A stretch of DNA of 64,000 bases from Xanthobacteraceae bacterium (lineage in GTDB: Bacteria; Pseudomonadota; Alphaproteobacteria; Rhizobiales; Xanthobacteraceae), in contig JASHOR010000099.1 in the NCBI GenBank assembly GCA_030041005.1, forward strand, positions 1-64,000, written 5' to 3'. Every line of letters begins with the position of its first letter. Positions within the stretch are counted from its first letter, which is position 1. This document shows, in pieces, positions 52,614 through 64,000 of the stretch. The notes below the pieces were generated by a model. That model searched no databases, was not told the DNA's origin, and worked only from the letters and a program-made list of their open reading frames with translations. A program made the position numbers and the translations under genes.

Positions 52614-53345
52614 ATGGCTGAAGCGCGACGACAGATGCCGAAGCGGGCGTTCGTGCTGGCCGCCGGTCTGGGCACGCGCATGCGTCCCTACAACGGCAAC
52701 GTGCCCAAGCCGCTCGTGGAAGTCGGCGGCAAGCCGTTGATCGATCATGCGCTTGATCGTCTCGCCGCCGCAGGCGTGGAGCGCGCGGTCGTGAACGTGC
52801 ATCATCTCGCCGACGCAGTGGAGCGGCATCTTGGCGCGCGCCAACGGCCGGCAATCGTCATTTCGGACGAACGCAAAAGTCTCCTTGGCACCGGCGGCGG
52901 CATCGCCAACGCGTTGCCGGAATTGGGCGATGCGCCGTTCTTCCTGGTCAATTCCGACACGCTGTGGCTCGACGGCGTCAAACCGAACTGCGCGCGGCTC
53001 GCCGATGCATTCGACGCCGCTCGGATGGATGCTCTGTTATTGCTGGCGCCGACCGCCGGAAGCATCGGCTATGACGGCGGTGGTGACTACGCCATGTTGG
53101 CCGACGGCCGTCTGCGCCGGCGCGGCGAACACGAGGTGGTGCCGTTTGCCTATGCGGGCGTGGCGATCCTCGATCCGAATCTGTTCGACGACGTTCCCGC
53201 CGGTGCGTTTCCGCTCACGCTGTTGTTCGACCGGGCGGCCGGACGCGACCGACTGTTCGGGATACGCCTTGAAGGCCTCTGGATGCACGTCGGCACCCCG
53301 CAGGCGGTCGCCGAGGCCGAGGCGGCGCTCGCCGCGGCGACCTAG
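52614..53345 (+). CDS. murU: N-acetylmuramate-1-phosphate uridylyltransferase-like nucleotidyltransferase
   Basis: A 243-residue sugar-nucleotide transferase. Nucleotide motif FVLAAGLGTRMRPYNGNVPK, VEVGGKPLIDHALDRL, LGTGGGIANALPEL and FFLVNSDTLW. It follows the AmgK domain, as in the AmgK-MurU peptidoglycan recycling route, so MurU activity is the likely role; other NDP-sugar synthesis is possible. Starts at 52614 or 52635. Its stop codon TAG (53343-53345) is formed by the CTAG that begins two-hairpin repeat R2, so the repeat may have set the present 3' end. Confidence 0.87.
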   Translation: MAEARRQMPKRAFVLAAGLGTRMRPYNGNVPKPLVEVGGKPLIDHALDRLAAAGVERAVVNVHHLADAVERHLGARQRPAIVISDERKSLLGTGGGIANALPELGDAPFFLVNSDTLWLDGVKPNCARLADAFDAARMDALLLLAPTAGSIGYDGGGDYAMLADGRLRRRGEHEVVPFAYAGVAILDPNLFDDVPAGAFPLTLLFDRAAGRDRLFGIRLEGLWMHVGTPQAVAEAEAALAAAT

Positions 53346-53507
53346 TGGAGCGGATTTGACATTCGCCGCCCCCAAGCGGTCAGGTCGTGAAGCGAATGCC
53401 AAATCCAAAGCTCCACTGGCGCTTATATTTGCCAGTGGCCCTTTGATTCCAACATTCGCACAAGGACGTCCCGAAACGGGATGCGAATGTTGGAATCGGG
53501 CCAGTGG
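53342..53507. repeat. Two-hairpin dispersed element, copy R2
   Basis: Starts CTAG at 53342, overlapping the murU stop. First hairpin GGATTTGACATTCGC (53352-53366) with GCGAATGCCAAATCC (53392-53406), one mismatch, plus outer GTGGAGC/GCTCCAC. Second hairpin GATTCCAACATTCGCA (53445-53460) with TGCGAATGTTGGAATC (53482-53497), a perfect 16 bp stem with outer CCAGTGGCCC-type arms. Same layout as R1 and R3. Confidence 0.85.
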
Positions 53508-53639
53508 AATCTGCTAAGCATGCACGCATACCGTTCCCGCGCCGCCGGGCCGCCGTAATCGCTGTGGGAGACGTTTGCCCGATCCCATGATTATGGGCTT
53601 CCGCCTTGCGCGCTAGACGGAAGGGTTCGTGCCCGCAGC

Positions 53640-56600
53640 ATGGCGCCACACGTCTTCACCATACCGCCGTCGGCACCGTTTTTGCCGACGCTCATCGAGG
53701 CGTTGATCGACGGCCGGCTTGGCTCTGCCGCCGCACGCGATCCCCTGGCGCTCGCTTCGGTCACGCTCTACCTGCCGACGCGCCGTGCCTGCCGGCTGGC
53801 GCGCGACGCTTTCCTCGACGTTCTCAAGGACGATGCCGCGATCCTGCCGCGCATCGCCGCCATCGGCGACATCGACGAAGACGAAATCGCTTTTGCCGAA
53901 GCGGCAACCGGCGATATCGCGGCGGAGGCGCTGGCGTTGCCCGAGGCGCTCGGCGGCCTGGAACGGCGCTTGCTCCTCACCCGGCTCGTCAGCCAGTGGG
54001 CCACGGCACCGCAACTGCGTGGCGCCGCCGGCATCCCGCTCGTCGCGCAGACGCCGGCGGCGGCGTGCGCACTCGCCGACGACCTCGCCCGACTGATCGA
54101 CGACATGACCATGCGCGGCGTGTCATGGGACAAGCTCGATGAACTCGTGCCGGAGCAATTCGAAGAGTACTGGCAGCTGACGCTGAAGTTCTTGCAGATC
54201 GCGCGCGGGCAGTGGCCGCAAATTTTGCAGGAAAGACATAGCATCGAGGCGGCGGAGCGCCGCGATCGGCTGATCAAGGCCGAGGCAACGCGGCTCGCAC
54301 GCAAAACCGACGGTCCGGTCATCGCCGCAGGCTCGACCGGCTCGATCCCGGCAACCGCCGAACTGATCGCGACCATCGCCCGGCTGCCGCACGGCGGCGT
54401 GGTCCTGCCCGGCCTCGACACCGATCTCGACGACGAATCCTGGCGCCTGATCGCCGGCGACACAAGCAAAGGCATCGCGCCCGCGCCAAGCCACCCGCAA
54501 TTCGCCATGCAGGCGCTGCTGACGCGTATCGGCATCGGACGCGATTCGGTCGAGGTTTTGGCGCAACCATGTGGCCGCGAGCACTTGGTCTCCGAAGCGC
54601 TGCGGCCCGCGGCCGCGACCGATCTGTGGCGACGCAATGCCGCCGATCCGAGCTTTGCGGCGCAGGCGGAGGATGCGCTGAGTTCGCTCGCGTTGATCGA
54701 AGCCGCGAACGCCGAGGAGGAAGCGCTCGCCATCGCCGTGGCGCTGCGCGAAGCGGTGCAGAGCGGCAAGACGGCGTCCCTGGTCACGCCCGATCGCGCG
54801 CTCGGTCGCCGCGTCCTCGCCATGCTCGGCCGCTGGAATATCGTGGCGGAGGATTCCGGCGGCGACGCGCTCATCGACACCCCGGCCGGAGTATTTGCCC
54901 GGCTCGCCGCCGAAGCCGCGCTCGGCAGAGTCGAGCCGGTACCGCTGCTCGCCTTGCTCAAGCATCCGCTCTTTCGCCTCGGCATGAGTGACCGCGACCA
55001 GGCCGTGGCCGCCTTGGAGCGCGCGATCCTGCGCGGGCCGCGCCCGGGCCGGGGGACGGCCGGCTTGGCGCGCGCGCTCAACACGCTGCGCGAGACGCAA
55101 GCCGATCTGCATCCTTCCGATCCACGCCGCGGCTTGACTGAAGCTGACATTGACGCCGCCGAGAAGCTTGTTGCCACGCTCGGCGAGGCGTTGGCGCCGC
55201 TCGAAAACCTTGCCGGCTCCCCGCGATCGTTCGCTGCCTTTGCGCAACGGCACCGCGAGGTGTTGAGCACGTTGTCGCGTCATGCTGGCGACGAGACGGC
55301 ATTCGCCCGCCCGGACGGCGTCAAGCTAGGCGAAGCTCTCGACGAATTGGCGGCAAGCGAAGCCGCCGCCGGGATGCCCGTCGAGCCGCGCGATTACGTG
55401 GAACTGTTCGCCGCGGCGCTGGCTGGCCGGGTGGTGCGCCGGCCGCCGCGCCCCGGATTGAGCGTGCGCATCCTCGGGCTTCTCGAGGCGCGCCTCACCG
55501 ACAGCGACCGCGTGGTGCTCGGCGGGCTCGTCGAAGGCACTTGGCCGCCGGAGACCCGGAGCGACGCGTGGCTCAGCCGGCCAATGCGCCTCGCGCTTGG
55601 CCTCGATCTGCCGGAGCGGCGGATCGGACTTACCGCCCATGATTTCGCGCAGTTGCTCGGCGCCCGCGAAGTGATCCTCACCCGCGCCGCCAAGCTCGAA
55701 GGCGCGCCGACCAATCCTTCGCGCTTCATTCAACGTCTTGCCGCTGTCGCCGGCGACCGATGGCAAGCGGCCGTCGACCGCGGCAACCGATATTTGTGGT
55801 GGGCGCGCGAACTGGACCGGCCGGAGACGGTCAGGCCGGCAAAGCAGCCGGCGCCAAAACCGCCTCGCGCAACACGGCCGAAAGGCCTCTCGGTGACCGA
55901 GATCGAACACTGGCTGCGTGACCCGTACACGATCTACGCCAAGCATATCTTGCGTCTGCAATTGCTCGATCCGGTCGACGCCGATCCCGGCGCCGCAGAA
56001 CGTGGCACGTTCATTCACGCCGCGATCGGCGACTTCACCCGGCTTTTTGCCAAGGAGCTGCCGGCCGATCCGACCGGCGAACTGATCAAGCTCGGACGCA
56101 AGCATTTTGCCGCCCTGCAGGACTTTCCCGAGGCACAAGCCTTCTGGTGGCCGCGCTTTAGCCGCATCGCGCACTGGTTCGTGCGCTGGGATCTGGAGCG
56201 GCGCGCCGCAGTCGGAACAATCGAGGCCGAGATCAAGGGCGAGATCGAGATTCCGCTCGTCGATGGCGCCTTCAGGCTGCGTGGCGTCGCCGACCGCATC
56301 GAGCGCGACGTCGAGGGTCGTTGCACCATCTTCGATTACAAAACCGGCGCCGCAAGGACCGAGAAACAAGTGCGTACCGGACTCGCGCCGCAACTCACGC
56401 TCGAATCGGCGATCCTGCGCCGCGGCGGCTTTGCCGGAATCCCGCCCGGCTCTTCAGTGGTCGACATCGTCTACGTTCTCCTCAAAGGCGGCGAGCCTGC
56501 CGGCATCCCGGAGCAGATCGCCTTCAAGGACGGTACGCCGGACAGCCAGGCCGATCGCGCGCTGGAAAAGCTCACGGCGCTTGCCAGGCGTTTCGAGGAC

Positions 56601-56732
56601 GAGAACGAGCCGTATCGGTCGCTCGCTCATCCGATGTGGACGACCCATTACGGACCGTATGATCATCTGGCGCGAGTGCGAGAATGGTCGAGCACGGGCG
56701 GCGTCATCGACGATGTCTGGGGCGGGTCATGA
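53640..56732 (+). CDS. addB: Double-strand break repair protein AddB
   Basis: Helicase-like/nuclease subunit of the AddAB helicase-nuclease, the alphaproteobacterial counterpart of RecBCD. 1030 residues, as expected. The N-terminal start MAPHVFTIPPSAPFLPTLIE is typical. The middle is an inactivated UvrD-like helicase (RILGLLEARLTDSDRVVLGG, LVEGTWPPE). The C-terminal RecB-type nuclease has ERGTFIHAAIGDF and the active-site CTIFDYKTGAARTEKQ. The stop overlaps the addA start by ATGA. A 294-base gap with repeat R2 separates it from murU. Confidence 0.95.
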   Translation: MAPHVFTIPPSAPFLPTLIEALIDGRLGSAAARDPLALASVTLYLPTRRACRLARDAFLDVLKDDAAILPRIAAIGDIDEDEIAFAEAATGDIAAEALALPEALGGLERRLLLTRLVSQWATAPQLRGAAGIPLVAQTPAAACALADDLARLIDDMTMRGVSWDKLDELVPEQFEEYWQLTLKFLQIARGQWPQILQERHSIEAAERRDRLIKAEATRLARKTDGPVIAAGSTGSIPATAELIATIARLPHGGVVLPGLDTDLDDESWRLIAGDTSKGIAPAPSHPQFAMQALLTRIGIGRDSVEVLAQPCGREHLVSEALRPAAATDLWRRNAADPSFAAQAEDALSSLALIEAANAEEEALAIAVALREAVQSGKTASLVTPDRALGRRVLAMLGRWNIVAEDSGGDALIDTPAGVFARLAAEAALGRVEPVPLLALLKHPLFRLGMSDRDQAVAALERAILRGPRPGRGTAGLARALNTLRETQADLHPSDPRRGLTEADIDAAEKLVATLGEALAPLENLAGSPRSFAAFAQRHREVLSTLSRHAGDETAFARPDGVKLGEALDELAASEAAAGMPVEPRDYVELFAAALAGRVVRRPPRPGLSVRILGLLEARLTDSDRVVLGGLVEGTWPPETRSDAWLSRPMRLALGLDLPERRIGLTAHDFAQLLGAREVILTRAAKLEGAPTNPSRFIQRLAAVAGDRWQAAVDRGNRYLWWARELDRPETVRPAKQPAPKPPRATRPKGLSVTEIEHWLRDPYTIYAKHILRLQLLDPVDADPGAAERGTFIHAAIGDFTRLFAKELPADPTGELIKLGRKHFAALQDFPEAQAFWWPRFSRIAHWFVRWDLERRAAVGTIEAEIKGEIEIPLVDGAFRLRGVADRIERDVEGRCTIFDYKTGAARTEKQVRTGLAPQLTLESAILRRGGFAGIPPGSSVVDIVYVLLKGGEPAGIPEQIAFKDGTPDSQADRALEKLTALARRFEDENEPYRSLAHPMWTTHYGPYDHLARVREWSSTGGVIDDVWGGS

Positions 56733-59700
56733 GAAGTCCGGCCACCATTCCCGACACCGTCACGCGCCTGCAAACCAAGGTGTCCGATCCGCGGGTTTCG
56801 GCCTTTGTCGCCGCCAACGCCGGCTCGGGCAAGACCCACGTGCTGGCGCAGCGCGTGATCAACCTTCTCCTTGGCGGCGTCGATCCGGAAAAGATTCTGT
56901 GCCTCACCTTCACCAAGGCCGCAGCCGCCAACATGGCCAAGCGCGTATTCGACACGCTCGCCCACTGGACGACGCTGGACGACGAGGCGCTTAATCAAGC
57001 CATTCGCGAACGTTCCAACATGGCCCCCGACGCGCCCCGGCGCGCGCTGGCGCGGCGCCTGTTTGCCCGCGCACTGGAGACACCGGGCGGCCTCAAGGTG
57101 CAGACCATCCACGCGTTCTGCACGCGCCTGCTGCATCAATTTCCGTTCGAAGCCAAGGTCGCCGCCCGTTTCGGCGTGCTCGACGAGACGGAGCAGACCC
57201 AGCTTCTGGAAGAGCTGACGCTCGCTGTGCTGCTCGACGGCGCCGCCGAGCCGCATAGTCCGCTCGGCCGGGCGCTCGCCACCGCCATGGTCGCAGCCGC
57301 CGACGTGACCTTCCGCGAACTGGTGCGCGAGACGATCGGCCAGCGTGACGCCGTCACGCAATGGGTGAACGCTGCCGGCGATGTCGCCGCCGCGATCCGC
57401 AGCCTGTCGCCGGCGCTGGGCATTGATCCCTCCGACGACCGTCAAAGCATCGACGCCGAGTTTTTTTCCGACTCGTTGATCGCGCCGGCGCAATGGCCCG
57501 TTATCGCCGCGGCGCTGGCGCGAGGCTCGAAGACCGATGGCGAACGGGCACGCTGCTTCGCGGCGCTGGCGGCGCTGTCTGGTTCAGACCGGATCGACAA
57601 ATACCTCGAAATCTTCTGCACCGGAGAAGGAACGCCGCGCAAATCAGTCGTGACCAGATCGATCAGAGACAAAGCCCTCGTCGAACTGTTGAACGCCGAG
57701 CAGCACCGCGTCTGCATGTTGCTCGAACGCCGCCGCGCGGTCGGCTGTCGCGACCGCAGCGCGGCGCTGCTCACGGTCGCCTACGAGGTATTGACACGGT
57801 ATCGCACGGAAAAGGCGCGACGCGGGCTGGTCGACTATGAGGACCTGATTGACAAGACGCTGGATCTGCTTCGTGACGTCGGCGCCTCCTGGGTGCACTA
57901 CAAGCTCGATCTCGGCATCGATCACCTGCTCCTCGACGAGGCGCAGGATACCAGCAGGAAACAGTGGGAGATCGTATCGCGGCTTGTCGCCGAATTCACC
58001 GCCGGCGCCGGAGCGCGCGCAGCCGCCCGCACCATTTTCGCTGTCGGCGACGAAAAGCAATCGATCTATTCGTTCCAGAGCGCCGCGCCCAAGGAATTTG
58101 CCGACATGCGGCGCCATTTCCAGCGCGCGCACGAGGCATGCGGCCTCGACTTCGTGTCCGGCGAGCTCGAGCATTCGTTTCGTTCGGGCGGCAGCGTGCT
58201 CGACGCGGTGGACGCGGTGTTCAAGAGCATCGCTGCGAGCGTCACGTCTGACACCGGAGGTTTTCCGCCGCACATCGCATTGCCGGGCGCGCCGCCGAGC
58301 GTTGTCGAGATCTGGGAACCGGAAAAGCCTGACGAACGCGCCGCGATCGAAGGTTGGGACGCCCCGTTCGATCGGGTGAACGAGACCAGCCCCCGCGTCA
58401 AGCTCGCGCAAAGGATCGCCCGCACCGTCCGCGCCCTGGTCGACCGCCGCGAACCGATCGGCATCGAGCGCCGCGCCGCGCGCTACGGCGACGTCCTGAT
58501 CCTGGTGCGCCAGCGCGGCGAGCTGTTCGAGGCGATCATCCGCGCCCTCAAGCACGAGAATATCGAGGTCGCCGGTGCCGACCGTCTCATGCTCACCGAG
58601 CATATCGCAGTCATGGACCTGATGACGCTCGGCGACGCACTGCTGCTCGCGGAGGATGATTTGGCGCTTGCCACCGTTCTGCGCTCACCGCTGTTCGGTT
58701 TCAGCGACGAAGAGCTGTTTGCGGTCGCGTGGGACCGCGGCCGCTTGCCGTTGCGGACGGCGCTCAAGCGCAGAGCCGCGCAAGCGCGAAAATTCGCCGA
58801 CGCCGTAGCCCGACTTGACCGACTTGCCGAAGCTGCGCGGCGTGAGACGCCGTTTGCGTTCTATGCGCAAATTTTGGGTGAAGGCGAAGGGCGGCGGCAG
58901 TTTCTCGGGCGGCTTGGCGTCGAGGCCAACGATGCGCTGGACGAATTTCTCAACCTCGCCCTCGAATATGAGCGGCGGCAGACCCCTTCGCTGCAAGGCT
59001 TTCTGGCGTGGCTGCGCGCAGCGCGTGCCGAAGTCAAACGCGACATGGAGATCGCGCGCGACGAAGTGCGCGTGATGACGGTGCACGGCGCCAAGGGTTT
59101 GGAAGCGCCGATCGTCATCCTGGCGGATACGATGACTCCGCCGGCCGGCCCGCGCCCGCCGCGGCTCCTCCAACTTGCGGGCGGCGCGCTGATCTGGGCG
59201 GGACGCAAGGAGCACGACGGCCCGACGGTCGCCACGGCGCGCGAGGCGGCCCGCAGCGACGCCGAGGACGAATATCGCCGGCTCCTTTACGTCGCCATGA
59301 CGCGCGCCGCAGACCGGCTGATCGTGTGCGGCGCCGACGGTATGCGCAAGCGTCCGGACGGGTGCTGGTACGATCTGGTGCGCGACGCGCTCGAAGCGCG
59401 CCTGCTTGAAGAGCAAGACGGCGAGGCGAAGGTGTTGCGCTATCGCCGGGAAACCGCATCTGCAACTCCGACCAGCCTCGTGACGTCAGCGGCCGGCGTA
59501 CCCGACGCTGAGCAGGCGGCGGAGGTCGAACGTACGACAAGGGAACAGACGGCTCCGGGCGAGCTTCCGCTCTGGCTCCGCCAAAAGGCTGCCGTCGAAA
59601 TACCGCGGCCGACACCGCTGTCGCCCGCGGCGGCATGGGACGATGCCAGCCCGATGCGGCGCACTACGGCGTCCGCAGCCGAGCGGCTGCAGGCCCTGGA

Positions 59701-60238
59701 GCGCGGCCGCCTTGTTCACCGGCTGATGCAATCGTTGCCCGATATCCCGCCGCAGCGCCGCAAGGCCGAGGCTGACCGTTATCTCGCCAAGGCCGGCAAG
59801 ACCATCACCCCGGAGGAGCAAGCGCAGATTGCCGGGCGGGTTCTCGGCATCCTGGATGACGCCCGTTTTTCCGCGCTTTTCGGGCCGGACAGTCGGCCGG
59901 AAGTCGCCATTGTCGGCCGCATCCCGCGCGCGGGGGCCAAGCCTGTCCTGGTCTCCGGACAGGTAGATCGCCTCGTCGTCGGGAGCGATGGCGTGCTGAT
60001 CGCGGATTACAAAAGCGATCGCCGCGTTCCGGCAAGTCTCGACGAGGTCGAGCCTTATGTCGCGCAGCTCGCGCTCTACCGCGCGTTGCTGTCGCGCCTG
60101 CATCCCGACAAGCCCGTTCGGGCCGCGCTCGTCTTCACCGAGGCTCCGCTATTGATCGAGGTCCCGACCCCGGCGATGGAGAGGGCGCTCGACAAAGTGC
60201 TGAGGAACGCCCGTCACGCTCCGGTGAACGTCACTTGA
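56729..60238 (+). CDS. addA: Double-strand break repair helicase/nuclease AddA
   Basis: Helicase and nuclease subunit of AddAB, 1169 residues from ATG 56729; the track start at 56684 is in addB. Walker [30 protein letters not shown], Walker [44 protein letters not shown] and [15 protein letters not shown] cover the SF1 helicase motifs. The C-terminal nuclease motif is [14 protein letters not shown]. Overlaps trxA's upstream region by a few bases. Complete. Confidence 0.96.
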   Translation: MRSPATIPDTVTRLQTKVSDPRVSAFVAANAGSGKTHVLAQRVINLLLGGVDPEKILCLTFTKAAAANMAKRVFDTLAHWTTLDDEALNQAIRERSNMAPDAPRRALARRLFARALETPGGLKVQTIHAFCTRLLHQFPFEAKVAARFGVLDETEQTQLLEELTLAVLLDGAAEPHSPLGRALATAMVAAADVTFRELVRETIGQRDAVTQWVNAAGDVAAAIRSLSPALGIDPSDDRQSIDAEFFSDSLIAPAQWPVIAAALARGSKTDGERARCFAALAALSGSDRIDKYLEIFCTGEGTPRKSVVTRSIRDKALVELLNAEQHRVCMLLERRRAVGCRDRSAALLTVAYEVLTRYRTEKARRGLVDYEDLIDKTLDLLRDVGASWVHYKLDLGIDHLLLDEAQDTSRKQWEIVSRLVAEFTAGAGARAAARTIFAVGDEKQSIYSFQSAAPKEFADMRRHFQRAHEACGLDFVSGELEHSFRSGGSVLDAVDAVFKSIAASVTSDTGGFPPHIALPGAPPSVVEIWEPEKPDERAAIEGWDAPFDRVNETSPRVKLAQRIARTVRALVDRREPIGIERRAARYGDVLILVRQRGELFEAIIRALKHENIEVAGADRLMLTEHIAVMDLMTLGDALLLAEDDLALATVLRSPLFGFSDEELFAVAWDRGRLPLRTALKRRAAQARKFADAVARLDRLAEAARRETPFAFYAQILGEGEGRRQFLGRLGVEANDALDEFLNLALEYERRQTPSLQGFLAWLRAARAEVKRDMEIARDEVRVMTVHGAKGLEAPIVILADTMTPPAGPRPPRLLQLAGGALIWAGRKEHDGPTVATAREAARSDAEDEYRRLLYVAMTRAADRLIVCGADGMRKRPDGCWYDLVRDALEARLLEEQDGEAKVLRYRRETASATPTSLVTSAAGVPDAEQAAEVERTTREQTAPGELPLWLRQKAAVEIPRPTPLSPAAAWDDASPMRRTTASAAERLQALERGRLVHRLMQSLPDIPPQRRKAEADRYLAKAGKTITPEEQAQIAGRVLGILDDARFSALFGPDSRPEVAIVGRIPRAGAKPVLVSGQVDRLVVGSDGVLIADYKSDRRVPASLDEVEPYVAQLALYRALLSRLHPDKPVRAALVFTEAPLLIEVPTPAMERALDKVLRNARHAPVNVT

Positions 60239-60312
60239 CGCCTGTGGAGCCGGTTCATAGGTTCAGCGCCCGCGGGCTCGAAGACCGATTGCAGAACCAG
60301 ACGAGGTATTCC

Positions 60313-60630
60313 ATGGTCGATAAGGTGACGGATGCAACGTTCGACAAGGACGTGCTGAAGGCGGGCGGGCCCGTAGTGGTCGACTTCTGGGCCGAATGGT
60401 GCGGCCCGTGCCGCATGATCGGACCGGCTCTGGAAGAGATTTCCAAGTCGCTCGACGGCAAGGTCAAGATCGTCAAGCTCAATGTCGACGAGAATCCCGG
60501 CACCGCGGCGAAATACGGCATCATGTCGATCCCGACGCTGATGCTGTTCAAGGACGGCCAACTGGCCTCCCGCCAGGTCGGCGCCGCGCCCAAGCAGAAG
60601 CTCGAGCAATGGATCACCGGTTCGGTGTGA
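60313..60630 (+). CDS. trxA: Thioredoxin
   Basis: General disulfide reductase of the cytoplasm, 105 residues, standard length. Active site [11 protein letters not shown]; cis-Pro in [11 protein letters not shown]. The start is ATG 60313 ([16 protein letters not shown]) with GAGG upstream; the track ORF runs back into addA. Its position right after addA is a conserved alphaproteobacterial arrangement. Confidence 0.96.
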   Translation: MVDKVTDATFDKDVLKAGGPVVVDFWAEWCGPCRMIGPALEEISKSLDGKVKIVKLNVDENPGTAAKYGIMSIPTLMLFKDGQLASRQVGAAPKQKLEQWITGSV

Positions 60631-60762
60631 TCGACCGCAGACGTCATTGTCGAATTGGCCCGACCGCGTCGGCGCCGCGGACGCTTCTGCACTGACAATT
60701 TTGGACGTCGTGTAATTCCCGTTCCTGCGGCAACGCGGTGACGCGTGCGGACTTGTCGCATC

Positions 60763-60795
60763 GCGCGTTGCCAGCGCATAATGGCGCATTGCCAG
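60763..60795. promoter_or_regulatory. Paired direct repeats upstream of acs
   Basis: GCGCGTTGCCAG (60763-60774) and GCGCATTGCCAG (60784-60795) are direct repeats with a 21-base period (two helical turns), 66 bases before the acs start. The spacing suits cooperative binding of a regulator; the factor is unknown. Confidence 0.35.
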
Positions 60796-60860
60796 GCGGC
60801 CTGCGGCATCAATCGGCCCGCGCTGCGAAGCCCCAAGCCGCGGCGTGACGGAGGAACGCG

Positions 60861-62813
<1,953 letters not shown>

Positions 62814-63011
62814 GCGCTCGCGCGACCGGCTCGCGCGGAGCCCTTCTGCTCCGGCGGCTCGCCGCCGAAAGAAAATTTGCGAACGGTTTACCTTACGGCA
62901 GCCGCGATGCTGAGCGCGGCGCTCGCTTCGGTTATGATGGTTTACAGTTTCTGGCACGACGGAGTCGGGGGCCGTAGCCGGAGGCGAGTACACGCGTCGG
63001 GGACCTCGATC

Positions 63012-63527
63012 ATGCAAATACGGATTTTCTTCGCGGCCGCGCTGGCGGCCTCCATGATGGCCTTTGCGCCGAGCGGAGCTTATGCCCGCGGCGAGCTGGT
63101 TACGGTGCACGACCATTATCCGGCGGGCACCATCGTGGTGAGGACCAGCCAGCGGCGACTCTATTTCGAACTCGGCAACGGCGAAGCGATCCGCTATCCG
63201 GTCGCCGTCGGCCGCGCCAACATGCAATGGTCCGGCGCGGTTTACATCGACGGCAAATACATCGAACCGGCCTGGACGGCGCCGGCCTCGATCCGCAAGG
63301 ATTACAGCAAATATCCGGTCGTGATCCCCGGCGGCTCGCCGCACAACCCGATGGGCGTCGCGGCCATGACGCTGTCCGGCGGCGGCCAATACGCCATCCA
63401 CGGCACCAATCAGCCGCAATTGATCGGCCGTTTCATCTCCCACGGCTGCATCCGCATGTACAACGCCGACGTCAGCGATCTCTTCCAGCGCGTCAGCGTG
63501 GGCACGCCGGTCGTGGTGACCAGGTAA
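63012..63527 (+). CDS. L,D-transpeptidase (YkuD family)
   Basis: A 171-residue exported cell-wall cross-linking enzyme from ATG 63012, where a clear signal peptide begins (MQIRIFFAAALAASMMAFAP, cut after AYA). The track start at 62877 adds a second hydrophobic segment; it is possible but has no ribosome site. YkuD motifs: TIVVRTSQRRLYFELGNG, NPMGVAAMTLSG, YAIHGTNQPQLIG and SHGCIRMYNADVSDLF with the catalytic Cys and His. Periplasmic; makes 3-3 peptidoglycan links or attaches proteins to the wall. Confidence 0.92.
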   Translation: MQIRIFFAAALAASMMAFAPSGAYARGELVTVHDHYPAGTIVVRTSQRRLYFELGNGEAIRYPVAVGRANMQWSGAVYIDGKYIEPAWTAPASIRKDYSKYPVVIPGGSPHNPMGVAAMTLSGGGQYAIHGTNQPQLIGRFISHGCIRMYNADVSDLFQRVSVGTPVVVTR

Positions 63528-63590
63528 ACAGGATCAGGAATCAGGGATCAGGAATCAAAAAATTCCTGAAAACCTGATGCCTGGTTCCTG
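63528..63590. repeat. Short direct/inverted GGATCAGGAATCA repeats with a terminator-like hairpin
   Basis: GGATCAGGAATCA occurs twice head to tail (about 63532-63556). CAGGAAT (63549-63555) pairs with ATTCCTG (63562-63568) over an A-rich loop, and AACCTGATGCCTGGTTCCTG continues the theme. Sits exactly between the convergent L,D-transpeptidase and nuclease stops, so it may terminate both. Confidence 0.55.
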
Positions 63591-64000
63591 TCAGCCGCAC
63601 CAACTCCCCCGCCTTCCGCCGTTGTAGGCGCGCGCATAGCCGCCTGCGAGCATCGCAGCCGAAACGTCGGGGGTGTTGCGGGTTGCAATCGCGGCATCAA
63701 CGCGCCCGCCATATTTGTCCACGCCGACGCGCGAAACGGTGACCCCGCCCGAGGCGAGAATTTTTTGCAGCGCCGTGCGCGCTGCTTCCGCCTTGGCCAG
63801 TTCGTCTGCGCATCGCGCATGCAGCTCGGCTGCGTCGATGCCGCGCAACCGCACTTTGGTATCGACGTCCAGTCCCGGCCATACCCGCACTCGCGCCTCG
63901 AACGTGTCACCATCGATGATGCGCAACACATCCGCCGGATAGACGAGACCCGGGCTGAGCCGTCTTGCGATTGGAGCATCCGCCAGCGCCGGCGTCGCCG
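63591..64000 (-). CDS. Exported thermonuclease-like (SNase) protein, 5' end outside window
   Basis: The track ORF from 63929 is too short. The same frame stays open to the window edge and reads ATPALADAPIARRL then SPGLVYPADVLRIIDGDTFE, so a signal peptide ending at ALA is cut by the boundary. SNase core: RIIDGDTFEARVRVW (Asp of the active site), RLRGIDAAELHARC (Arg and Glu region), EAARTALQKIL and DKYGGRVDAAI (second Arg). The C-terminus after GGYARAYNGGRRGSWC is short. A periplasmic or secreted nuclease is likely. Confidence 0.85.
   Translation of the reverse strand, partial: ATPALADAPIARRLSPGLVYPADVLRIIDGDTFEARVRVWPGLDVDTKVRLRGIDAAELHARCADELAKAEAARTALQKILASGGVTVSRVGVDKYGGRVDAAIATRNTPDVSAAMLAGGYARAYNGGRRGSWCG

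Noticed and set aside
62852-62867. CGGCGGC-TC-GCCGCCG hairpin after acs as a terminator
   Set aside because: Loop too small and no T-run; could be chance in GC-rich DNA.

Overview
This 64 kb window is high-GC, tightly packed chromosomal DNA of an alphaproteobacterium of the Rhizobiales, most likely the Bradyrhizobiaceae/Xanthobacteraceae side (Bradyrhizobium, Rhodopseudomonas, Pseudolabrys and relatives). The grounds are the neighbourhoods mutM-ubiE-ubiB-coaBC-dut and divL-tsaE/amgK-murU-addB-addA-trxA, a 1.6 kDa-residue-class (about 1605 aa) NAD-glutamate dehydrogenase, a DUF1013/TrcR protein, an FdsGBA-FdhD-FdsD formate dehydrogenase, many orphan Bug-type (TctC) binding proteins, and intergenic palindromes of the kinds common in these genomes. 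I saw no tRNA, rRNA, CRISPR array, prophage or plasmid functions. No gene-free stretch exceeds 300 bases.

Layout. 1-360: 5' end of an IS110-family transposase, apparently frameshifted, cut by the window edge. 378-2678: acyl-CoA dehydrogenase and a divergent aldo/keto reductase. 2693-8457: XRE regulator and a molybdenum hydroxylase locus (one 2Fe-2S subunit, two FAD subunits, one large subunit) split between divergent strands around a two-hairpin repeat. 8495-15663: ModE-like regulator divergent from the soluble NAD-dependent formate dehydrogenase operon fdsG-fdsB-fdsA-fdhD-fdsD. 15774-20041: four Bug/TctC solute-binding proteins on the minus strand (three in tandem). 20327-24069: OxlT-like MFS carrier, Crp/Fnr regulator and an aromatic-acid-type MFS carrier. 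24178-28563: catabolic group of amidohydrolase, small hypothetical, Rieske protein, FAH-family hydrolase and a divergent extradiol-type VOC enzyme. 28820-34027: trcR, an SDR, a small secreted protein, a methyltransferase, a fifth Bug protein and a second acyl-CoA dehydrogenase. 34302-42993: NAD-GDH, AhpD-like protein, MoeB, an exported degenerate protease, enoyl-CoA hydratase. 43016-63527: housekeeping block (mutM, ubiE, ubiB, coaBC, dut, divL, tsaE-amgK fusion, murU, addB, addA, trxA, acs, L,D-transpeptidase). 63591-64000: exported SNase-like nuclease running off the edge.

How parts may work together (inference). Molybdenum links the CoxL-type hydroxylase, the ModE-like regulator, FdsA and MoeB. 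OxlT-like transport lies 5 kb from formate dehydrogenase, compatible with oxalate/formate metabolism, although the oxalate-activating enzymes are not in the window. The extradiol-type VOC enzyme, FAH hydrolase, Rieske protein and amidohydrolase look like an aromatic ring-cleavage set fed by the nearby MFS carrier.

The strongest unusual signals are non-coding: (i) three dispersed copies of a roughly 165 bp two-hairpin element whose 16 bp stems differ in sequence between copies yet stay perfectly paired (5107-5275, 28652-28814, 53342-53507); (ii) a palindromic repeat that is translated in frame inside mutM, adding about 30 residues; (iii) a candidate three-hairpin small RNA with a C-rich loop and a good terminator at 34148-34262. 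Protein-level oddities are DivL with Tyr in place of the phospho-accepting His, a TsaE-AmgK fusion followed by murU, a trypsin-like protein lacking its catalytic His, and an aldo/keto reductase lacking its usual His.
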